Positions 57,781-64,000 of a stretch of 64,000 bases of DNA are shown piece after piece (position 1 is the first letter of the stretch; every line of letters starts with the position of its first letter). The notes below the pieces were generated by a model that was not told the origin of the DNA, searched no databases, and saw nothing but the letters and a program-made list of their open reading frames with translations. Origin of the DNA: Listeria grandensis FSL F6-0971 (lineage in GTDB: Bacteria; Bacillota; Bacilli; Lactobacillales; Listeriaceae). Location: positions 47,479 to 111,478 of the forward strand of contig NZ_AODD01000001.1 of NCBI RefSeq assembly GCF_000525835.1. Direction: 5' to 3'. Position numbers and translations under genes: made by a program.

Positions 57781-58832
57781 CGTTTACACGCGCCTCGATG
57801 GCGACAACAACTGGTCTGTTACTGCTTGCTTCGCTTGGAACAACGGTGATCTATCAGTCTGGTGATAATATTTCATGGTATGACCTTTTGATTGGGAAGA
57901 AGATTTTTTACTTGCCATTTATCGTTTTTATCGTGTTGATGGCGATTTCGGTCGGACTTATCGTCGGAGCAGTGATTGGTTATATTATTAAACGGAAATT
58001 CGAAGCGATTGATTTTTCGCTGCGGCTTTTGGAACAGGGTGAGCTTGAGAAAAAGCCTGCGGATGAGGAGGAAATTTACGCCGAGATTCAGCAGGTTTAC
58101 AAGCAAATTGAGCGATTACGTGATAAAATGAAGGCGCAGACGATGATGACGCAGGAGATCGCGAATGAACGTGCTGAGACGACGGGGCAATCAAAAGAAG
58201 CGATTTTAGCAGAGGAACGGCATCGGATTGCGCGCGAGTTGCATGATTCGGTGAGTCAGCAACTTTTTGCGGCGATGATGTTGCTTTCGGCGCTCAATGA
58301 ACAAAGCGCGAAGAACGCGACGCCAACGATGCAGAAACAGCTGAAAATGGTCGAGTCGATTGTCAATGAATCGCAGTCCGAAATGCGTGCGCTGTTACTT
58401 CATTTACGCCCGATTCAGCTGGAAGGCAAGTCGCTTAAAACGGGAATCGAGCTGTTGTTGAAAGAATTGACGACGAAGCTTCCGATCCAAGTCGAATGGC
58501 AAATCGAGGATATTTCATTCCAAAAGGGAATCGAGGATCACTTGTTCCGCATCGTGCAAGAGCTGCTTTCCAATACGTTGCGCCATTCAAAGGCGAATTT
58601 GCTGGAAGTTCGGATGATCGTGATTGATAATTTGGTCGTTTTAAAAGTGGTCGATGATGGTATTGGCTTTGACATGAATAAAATGCGAGCCGGTTCATAC
58701 GGTTTACAAAATATGCGTGAGCGAGTAGCTGAATTTGGCGGCTCGATTAAAATCATTAGTTTTCCTAAAAAGGGAACGAGTGTGGAGATTAAAATACCAC
58801 TGGTGAAGAAAAAGGATGTGGACGACGAATGA
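57777..58832 (+). CDS. liaS: Sensor histidine kinase LiaS
   Basis: A 351-residue NarL-type kinase: two N-terminal membrane segments (about 11-27 and 45-71) with a short external loop, a HAMP region, a HisKA_3 domain with His156 in [16 protein letters not shown], and a C-terminal ATPase domain ([32 protein letters not shown]). It senses cell-wall damage, restrained by LiaF. It overlaps both neighbours by 4 nt. Confidence 0.93.
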   Translation: MTFTRASMATTTGLLLLASLGTTVIYQSGDNISWYDLLIGKKIFYLPFIVFIVLMAISVGLIVGAVIGYIIKRKFEAIDFSLRLLEQGELEKKPADEEEIYAEIQQVYKQIERLRDKMKAQTMMTQEIANERAETTGQSKEAILAEERHRIARELHDSVSQQLFAAMMLLSALNEQSAKNATPTMQKQLKMVESIVNESQSEMRALLLHLRPIQLEGKSLKTGIELLLKELTTKLPIQVEWQIEDISFQKGIEDHLFRIVQELLSNTLRHSKANLLEVRMIVIDNLVVLKVVDDGIGFDMNKMRAGSYGLQNMRERVAEFGGSIKIISFPKKGTSVEIKIPLVKKKDVDDE

Positions 58833-59467
58833 TAAAAGTGTTACTAGTTGATGATCATGAGATGGTGCGAATCGGTGTTTCTGCGTATCTTTCGGTGCAG
58901 GATGACATGGAAGTCGTTGGGGAAGCGGAGAACGGCCTCGAAGGCGTGAAGCTTGCGATGGAGTTGCGCCCGGATATTATTTTGATGGATTTAGTGATGG
59001 ACGAAATGGACGGTATTGAGGCGACGCAGGAAATTATGCGTCAGTGGAAAACCGCGAAGATTATTATTGTGACGAGCTTTATTGATGACGAGAAGGTGTA
59101 TCCTGCGCTTGAGGCGGGTGCGTCGAGTTATATGTTAAAAACGTCGACGGCAAGCGAGATTGCGGATGCCATTCGTGCTACATACGGCGGGGACTCTGTG
59201 CTGGAGCCAGAAGTGACTGGAAAAATGATGCAGCGTCTGACGGCTAAACCGGAGAAGAACCTGCACGATGATTTGACGAATCGGGAAAATGAGATTTTGC
59301 TATTGATTGCAGAAGGTAAGTCGAATCAGGAAATCGCGGACGAACTATTTATCACGCTCAAAACGGTGAAGACACATGTGAGTAATATTTTGTCGAAACT
59401 AGACGTGCAAGACCGGACGCAAGCGGCGATTTATGCGTTCAAACATGACCTTGTGGAGAAAGAGTAA
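58829..59467 (+). CDS. liaR: Response regulator LiaR (NarL/LuxR family)
   Basis: A 212-residue regulator: receiver domain with Asp54 in [15 protein letters not shown] and a C-terminal LuxR-type helix-turn-helix ([45 protein letters not shown]). It activates the envelope-stress regulon after phosphorylation by LiaS. Third gene of the liaFSR operon. Confidence 0.94.
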   Translation: MIKVLLVDDHEMVRIGVSAYLSVQDDMEVVGEAENGLEGVKLAMELRPDIILMDLVMDEMDGIEATQEIMRQWKTAKIIIVTSFIDDEKVYPALEAGASSYMLKTSTASEIADAIRATYGGDSVLEPEVTGKMMQRLTAKPEKNLHDDLTNRENEILLLIAEGKSNQEIADELFITLKTVKTHVSNILSKLDVQDRTQAAIYAFKHDLVEKE

Positions 59468-59484
59468 AGGGGCGGATTTTTGCG

Positions 59485-60144
59485 ATGAAAGAAGGATTTG
59501 CAGTTATTGGATTAGGACGCTTTGGCGGTAGCATTTGTAAATCGCTTGTGGAGCAAGGAATGGAAGTGCTGGCGATCGATTCGAGCGAGGAGCGTGTGAA
59601 TGAGTTCATGTCGATTGCGACGCATGCGGTCATTTGTAATTCCACAGATGAGAATGCTTTGCGCCAACTGGGCATTCGGAATTTTGAACATGTGATTGTT
59701 TCGATTGGTGAGGATATTCAGTCTAGCATTTTGACGACGCTGATTTTAAAAGAGATGGGCGTGAAATACGTAACGGCGAAGGCGACGAATGATAAACATG
59801 CGAAGCTGCTCGACAAAATAGGCGCTGATCGGGTGGTTCATCCGGAGCGGGATATGGGACGCAGAATCGCGCATTACATTGTTTCTAAAAACATGCTGGA
59901 TTATCTGGAGCTCTCAGATGAGTACAGCTTGGTCGAGATTTCTGTTTCCAATCGTCGTTTCCTTGGCAAAAGCCTCCACGAACTGGATTTCAGGAATACG
60001 TTTGGCGTGAATATTGTCGGGATTAAGCGCGATAAGCAGATGATTATTACGCCCGAAGCAACGGATGTCTTGCAGTCGAGCGATGTTTTGATCGTGATTG
60101 GTAGCGATGACGATATTGAGCGGCTTCAAGAGCAAATACAATAG
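59485..60144 (+). CDS. ktrC: Potassium-uptake regulatory subunit KtrC (TrkA-N/RCK)
   Basis: A 219-residue cytoplasmic gating ring protein of Ktr potassium channels. The RCK_N domain starts FAVIGLGRFGGSICKSLVEQGMEVLAIDSSEE (nucleotide-binding GxGxxG and acidic residue), and an RCK_C domain follows from about 135. Relatives bind ATP/ADP, and the C domain binds c-di-AMP, which couples it to the same second messenger as CbpB. It is 17 nt after liaR. Confidence 0.92.
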   Translation: MKEGFAVIGLGRFGGSICKSLVEQGMEVLAIDSSEERVNEFMSIATHAVICNSTDENALRQLGIRNFEHVIVSIGEDIQSSILTTLILKEMGVKYVTAKATNDKHAKLLDKIGADRVVHPERDMGRRIAHYIVSKNMLDYLELSDEYSLVEISVSNRRFLGKSLHELDFRNTFGVNIVGIKRDKQMIITPEATDVLQSSDVLIVIGSDDDIERLQEQIQ

Positions 60145-60151
60145 GAATGAG

Positions 60152-60186
60152 AAGGCGGAGTATGTTGATATGCTAGCCTTTTTATT
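60152..60186 (+). terminator. ktrC terminator
   Basis: AAGGC (60152-60156) pairs with GCCTT (60176-60180) with further imperfect pairs inside, followed by T-rich sequence. Confidence 0.6.
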
Positions 60187-60307
60187 TTGTCTCGATGTCT
60201 GAATCTGAGAAAATGAGGGTAAAGGAAATACAGCTTTCAGAATAGATCATTATGTGATAAACTTTCTAAGTAATACGAAATTCGGATAGAAGAGGGGACA
60301 GCATAGA

Positions 60308-61219
60308 ATGAAAAAAGTCATTTTGGCAAAAGTGGGAGTTAAAGGATTAATACATATGTTGCAGGTTTTTGTATTTGCAATCATTTGCGTTGCATTTCAT
60401 ACCTTGGTCATACCAAAATTCATTGGTTTAATGCCAATTGCGCTTCTGGTCGGGATTATTTCGATTCAACCAACAAGCGGATTCACAAAAAAAGCAATGT
60501 CGAAAATAGGTTTAATGTTTGCTTTTGCATGTATTATTGTGGGATTATCTTCGGCTTTTTTTGATAATAGTGTTTATGTTTATTTTGTAGTGATGATCAT
60601 TGCGCTTCTCGTGATAAATTTCGTGATGCCTCAAAAATATATGGTTATGACAATGGCGATTGGGACGGCGCTCTTTTTCTTAGATACAACAGGTATGAGT
60701 GTTCCTTATTGGGTTGTGTTAATTATCGCGATGGTAGACGTTGCGCTCTTTTTTGTAGTGGTTCGGCTCGTTGTGCGGTTTATCCATATTCCAGTGGAGA
60801 AGACGATTCAAATGATGATGAAGCAAACGATGGGGCTTTTCCAGAAGGAACTGCATACCATTTTAACGAAAAAAGAGGCGGGTCATCCCAAACCGCTATA
60901 CGGTATTTTCGTGCAGTCGCAGATGTTGATTCATGAATATACATCGGGGAAAAAGAAGGACCCGAAACATGCGGAGATTTATAAGGAGACGTTGGCATCT
61001 TATGTGCGAGTGTATTTTAGTTTAGTCACTATTTCGGGATTGGGCCATTATGCAGTGGGTCAGGCGTCACAGGAGGCACTTGTGACCATTGGAATCGATG
61101 ACATTGTTGCCAGTTCGGATCATGACGCGATTTTGAATTTTCATATTGGTGAATTTGTGATGGGGATGCAGGCGATTCGGGGCAGCATTCTGGAACTAGA
61201 AGGGGGAGAGCGTGCATGA
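60308..61219 (+). CDS. FUSC-like membrane protein, first of a pair
   Basis: A 303-residue protein: about six membrane segments in residues 15-165 and a soluble helical C-terminal half. The pattern resembles the aromatic-acid-exporter/FUSC family (half-size form). It overlaps the next, similarly organised gene by 4 nt (ATGA), so a hetero-oligomeric transporter is likely. The substrate is unknown. A GAGGGGA site precedes ATG. Confidence 0.65.
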   Translation: MKKVILAKVGVKGLIHMLQVFVFAIICVAFHTLVIPKFIGLMPIALLVGIISIQPTSGFTKKAMSKIGLMFAFACIIVGLSSAFFDNSVYVYFVVMIIALLVINFVMPQKYMVMTMAIGTALFFLDTTGMSVPYWVVLIIAMVDVALFFVVVRLVVRFIHIPVEKTIQMMMKQTMGLFQKELHTILTKKEAGHPKPLYGIFVQSQMLIHEYTSGKKKDPKHAEIYKETLASYVRVYFSLVTISGLGHYAVGQASQEALVTIGIDDIVASSDHDAILNFHIGEFVMGMQAIRGSILELEGGERA

Positions 61220-62043
61220 AGACAACTTTGAAAGAACGTTTAACATTAGATCCTCGTGTCGCTAAGGTGCTGCTTAGTTTGCTGATTTGTTTATGTTTGT
61301 ATCCGTTTTTTGGTAAGTATATTATTTATCCTACGTATGTATTTAATGCGATTTATATCACGGCGCAGTTAACGAAAGGCGCGACGTATAAATCGAGCAT
61401 GGAGCGGATTTTCGGGACAATTCTTGGTGGTGCGACTGGGGTTTTATTCTATTTCATTATGCCGGATAATCATTTCTTGATGATACCGATTGCGGCGGTG
61501 ATTGCTGTGCTTTGGGGTTACCTTTTTGTTGGGAAATTCACGCCAGTTATCGCGGTTATCACCATCATGATTTTAGTCGGAAAAGGGGAGGGAGAGCCAG
61601 TTGTTTACGTGAACAATCGGATGTTCGATACGCTGATTGGTCTTGCTATAGCTTTCCTTGTCTATTCGCTTTATCCAAAAAAGAAATCAGAAATGAATCG
61701 TGTTTTTTATGATCACGCGAAGGTTTGTTTGGCTCAAATGGAGGAAGTTCGGGCGAAGTATCAGAACAAAGAGGAGATTCACGAGGACCTGCTTGCTGCA
61801 TGGAAGGCATTGCAAGGCCTTAAACAGGAGCGGATGAATATTGTCAATGATAGCAGTTTTGTCCCGAAAATCGGGGATGCGGAGCCGATGCTTTTGTTGA
61901 TACATGATTTAGAGCAAATGTTGCAAAATATGGAAGTGTTATATCACCATCCGACGACAGTGTTAGATGAAGTGGTCGCTTTTCATGAGCAGAAGTTGGA
62001 GGAAATGTATGTACGAACGAAGAAAGAGATTGTAACAATGTGA
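61216..62043 (+). CDS. FUSC-like membrane protein, second of a pair
   Basis: A 275-residue protein with segments near residues 18-35, 55-75, 80-105 and 115-155, then a cytoplasmic helical domain. FGTILGGATGVLFYFI and DTLIGLAIAFLVYSLYPKK resemble the ArAE/FUSC family core (DUF939-like). It is translationally coupled to the preceding gene and differs from it in sequence, suggesting an old duplication. Confidence 0.7.
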   Translation: MKTTLKERLTLDPRVAKVLLSLLICLCLYPFFGKYIIYPTYVFNAIYITAQLTKGATYKSSMERIFGTILGGATGVLFYFIMPDNHFLMIPIAAVIAVLWGYLFVGKFTPVIAVITIMILVGKGEGEPVVYVNNRMFDTLIGLAIAFLVYSLYPKKKSEMNRVFYDHAKVCLAQMEEVRAKYQNKEEIHEDLLAAWKALQGLKQERMNIVNDSSFVPKIGDAEPMLLLIHDLEQMLQNMEVLYHHPTTVLDEVVAFHEQKLEEMYVRTKKEIVTM

Positions 62044-62073
62044 GAAAAGCACCGACAAATGAGCATCAATAAG

Positions 62074-62134
62074 AAAACAAGACTAGTTCCGAGATACAAC
62101 CAGAAGAGTTGTTCGGAAACCTAGTCTTGTTTTG
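62074..62134. terminator. Bidirectional terminator
   Basis: AAAACAAGACTAG (62074-62086) pairs with CTAGTCTTGTTTT (62121-62133), with inner TTCCGA/TCGGAA and ACAAC/GTTGT stems. It lies between the convergent FUSC-like and surface-protein genes. Confidence 0.85.
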
Positions 62135-62174
62135 TGTTCGCTAGCCTGTTGTAGTTAAGCTGCTAGCTGTTTTC

Positions 62175-64000
62175 TTAGTTCATCAAGTCCATCGTGTTGA
62201 CTACTTGGTAACTAGCGTCTAATGCTAGAATTTCGACTTTATCTGTGGCATTGGCGACTAATCCTGCAATGTTGCCGAGGTCATAATCAGTTGCGCCAGG
62301 CAGAAGGTTGATATTTTTCTTGATCGCTGCGGTGCCACCTTCTGGTGTGACACGTAGACGCACATGGGAAACGTTCGTACCAACTGTACCTGTAATCGCG
62401 GTGGTATCGCCAAACGTGTACGAGGCAGGCCCGGTTAACGTGTTATCCAATGCTGCGGCTGCTTTCACGGTTACCGTGAGCGTGTTGATGATATTATAGC
62501 CTTTGTCGAGCGCTACGATTTGTACGACGCCGGATGTATCTTTGACTAAACCAGAGATATCACCTAGGTTATAGGTGCCAGCACTTGGCGTTGCTTGGCG
62601 CACAACCGCCATGTTGTTCACATCGCTTCCTGTACGCAAACGAACAAAGGCTACGCCTGTACCCGTAGTACCAGTGACCGCTGTCTTATCGCCAACAGTG
62701 TACGATGCAGGACCGGTGAGTTTATTGTCGACGGTTGGTGCTTTCACCGTGACTTTGAGGGTTTTCACGATATTATACTTCGCGTCTACGCCTAAAATTT
62801 CGACGGTGCTTGTTGCATCTGTGACCAGTGTGGAAATATCACCGAGGTCATAATTACCGGCGGAGCGGGTTGCTTGACGGACAATCGTTCCTGTTGTTTG
62901 ACCGGCAGGTGTGACGCGGAGGCGGACATACGCTATATTTGTACCGTATTCACCCTTGACCGCTGTTTTATCCCCAATCGTGTAGGTTGCTGGACCTGTT
63001 AGCTTGTTATCGAGCGTGTCTTTATTGATGGCTACAACGACCGTGTTGACTACGTTGTATTTCGCATCGACGGCAATGATTTCAAGTTTTTGTGTCGTGG
63101 CGTCGACGTACGTCGAGATATCACCCAGATTGTAGGCGTTGCTTGACGTCGTTGTGCTCACTTGTTTCTTGATCGTCACATCACCGCTCGCCCCTGTCAC
63201 ACGTAAACGAACATAGGTTACATTGGCGCCGTAAGTGCCGGTGATATTCGCTTTGCTACCAAGGTCATACGTTTCTGGCCCTGTCAAACTATAATCGAGA
63301 ACGACTGCTGTGACGGTCTTGCTCGCACTCGACGTTTTGCTATTGCTTGCTTTGGTCACCGTTGCAGTTATCGTCGTATTGGCTAGTTGTTTCGCGATGG
63401 CTATTTGGTATTTACCATTCCCGTCCGTCGTGCCAGAAGCAAGGATTGTTGCGCCCTTTGTGATAACGACGGCGCTGTTTGGTTCGCCTGTTCCAGATAC
63501 ACTCGTGGAATTCGTGTTCAGCGCGTTAAGCGTCGTTGCCTTGATGCTGTTATCGACGACGTTGGTGCTCGCACTCGATGTTTTGCCATTGGCTGTCACG
63601 GTTGCTGTGATGGTAGCGCCTGCGGCTTGTTTGGCGATACTCAGCGAGTAGGTACCAGTGCTTGATACGCTACCAGAAGCGATTTGTGTCGCGCCATTCT
63701 TGATGACGATCGTCCCGTTCCGTTCGCCTGTTCCAGATACTAGGATCGAATCAGTGGTTAAGGCACCGATCGTCGTAGTAGCGATTGGTATCGTTTGTGT
63801 TGCCGTGGATGTTTTGCCATTGCTTGCTTTCGTCACGGTTGCCGTAATGGTAGAACCACCCGCTTGTTTCGTGATGTTGAACAAGAATTTGCCATCGCCC
63901 GCTACACTACCAGAAGCGATTTGCGTGTCGCCGTTTTTAATAACGATCGTTGCGTTCGGTTCCCCTGTTCCCGTTATCGTCGTGGAATTGCTTGTTAGAG
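62175..64000 (-). CDS. Large Ig-like repeat surface/secreted protein, C-terminal part (5' end outside window)
   Basis: The frame is open to the window edge, so only the last 607 or so residues are seen. First come at least two and a half repeats of about 80 residues (SVSGTGEPN...VVI..GATILASG...ITATVT), a bacterial Ig-like (Big) type with Thr/Ser-rich sequence. Then four repeats of about 95 residues follow, with consensus LTGP.sYt.GDk.a..G..GT.v..VRLR...YdLGdIs.lV...veI.alDakYnvvnT, resembling Ig-like repeats of Listeria surface proteins. It ends right after the fourth repeat without an LPXTG or hydrophobic anchor. Probably an exported adhesin or wall-associated protein held by N-terminal domains not seen. 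Confidence 0.85.
   Translation of the reverse strand, partial: LTSNSTTITGTGEPNATIVIKNGDTQIASGSVAGDGKFLFNITKQAGGSTITATVTKASNGKTSTATQTIPIATTTIGALTTDSILVSGTGERNGTIVIKNGATQIASGSVSSTGTYSLSIAKQAAGATITATVTANGKTSSASTNVVDNSIKATTLNALNTNSTSVSGTGEPNSAVVITKGATILASGTTDGNGKYQIAIAKQLANTTITATVTKASNSKTSSASKTVTAVVLDYSLTGPETYDLGSKANITGTYGANVTYVRLRVTGASGDVTIKKQVSTTTSSNAYNLGDISTYVDATTQKLEIIAVDAKYNVVNTVVVAINKDTLDNKLTGPATYTIGDKTAVKGEYGTNIAYVRLRVTPAGQTTGTIVRQATRSAGNYDLGDISTLVTDATSTVEILGVDAKYNIVKTLKVTVKAPTVDNKLTGPASYTVGDKTAVTGTTGTGVAFVRLRTGSDVNNMAVVRQATPSAGTYNLGDISGLVKDTSGVVQIVALDKGYNIINTLTVTVKAAAALDNTLTGPASYTFGDTTAITGTVGTNVSHVRLRVTPEGGTAAIKKNINLLPGATDYDLGNIAGLVANATDKVEILALDASYQVVNTMDLMN

Overview
The window is chromosome of a low-to-moderate-GC Firmicute, almost certainly a Listeria-type organism (Listeriaceae). 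Evidence: the gene strings lemA-htpX, spxH-CYTH-TPR-relQ-nadK-rluD-fabI, clpE-CPBP protease-phytoene desaturase-ptsHI, and ykuJ-cbpB-ccpC-dapH-dapL-mscS ... EIIA-cutC-cvfB-liaFSR-ktrC follow the order I recall for L. monocytogenes EGD-e (about lmo0962-0970 and lmo0997-1023). A 29-nt CRISPR repeat of the RliB/type I-B Listeria style supports this. The first 14 kb (fabK, argGH, LCP/tagO) lie elsewhere in EGD-e, and dlt-region and gbuABC genes are absent at their usual positions, so this is probably a divergent species rather than L. monocytogenes.

Layout. 1-14 kb: FabK enoyl reductase, argGH with ArgR-like sites, an esterase, a two-component/ABC-exporter module of antimicrobial-peptide-resistance type, an AI-2E-family permease, a YtrA-type regulator with its membrane target, and the wall-polymer pair LCP and TagO. 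14-18.4 kb: the U32 pair for tRNA U34 hydroxylation, LemA and HtpX. 18.4-31 kb: an accessory block absent at this point in EGD-e as I remember it. It holds a Fur-box-flanked SPC-type P1B ATPase (FrvA/PfeT-like), a candidate C-rich small RNA, and a complete hexuronate catabolic operon (LacI regulator, KDG kinase, KDPG aldolase, GH31 glycosidase, UxaC, UxuA, UxuB, GPH symporter). 31-45 kb: stress, alarmone, NADK, fatty-acid, ClpE and PTS genes. 45.1-45.6 kb: a CRISPR array of 9 repeats without any cas gene in the window. 45.8-62 kb: dehydrogenase, aminotransferase, Fur-regulated small protein, CbpB, CcpC, lysine/DAP genes, LiaFSR, KtrC and a FUSC pair. 62.2-64 kb: the 3' end of a large secreted Ig-like repeat protein that runs off the window.

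How genes work together. The uronate block converts glucuronate by way of fructuronate, mannonate and KDG to KDPG, then pyruvate and glyceraldehyde-3-phosphate; a perfect palindromic LacI-type operator sits at its promoter. RelQ and CbpB link alarmone and c-di-AMP signalling. HPr, enzyme I and EIIA serve PTS transport. FabK and FabI are alternative enoyl-ACP reductases. LiaFSR, the exporter module, LCP and TagO all concern the cell envelope.

Most notable: the cas-less CRISPR array with its own promoter; the candidate LhrC-like small RNA between frvA and the LacI gene; two families of long intergenic hairpin repeats, one with compensatory base changes; and strong candidate sites for Fur, CtsR and LacI-type regulators. 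Caution: ten genes, several of them conserved housekeeping genes, carry 14 single-base frame breaks, mostly in homopolymers. The sequence very probably contains indel errors, and these genes should not be read as true pseudogenes.
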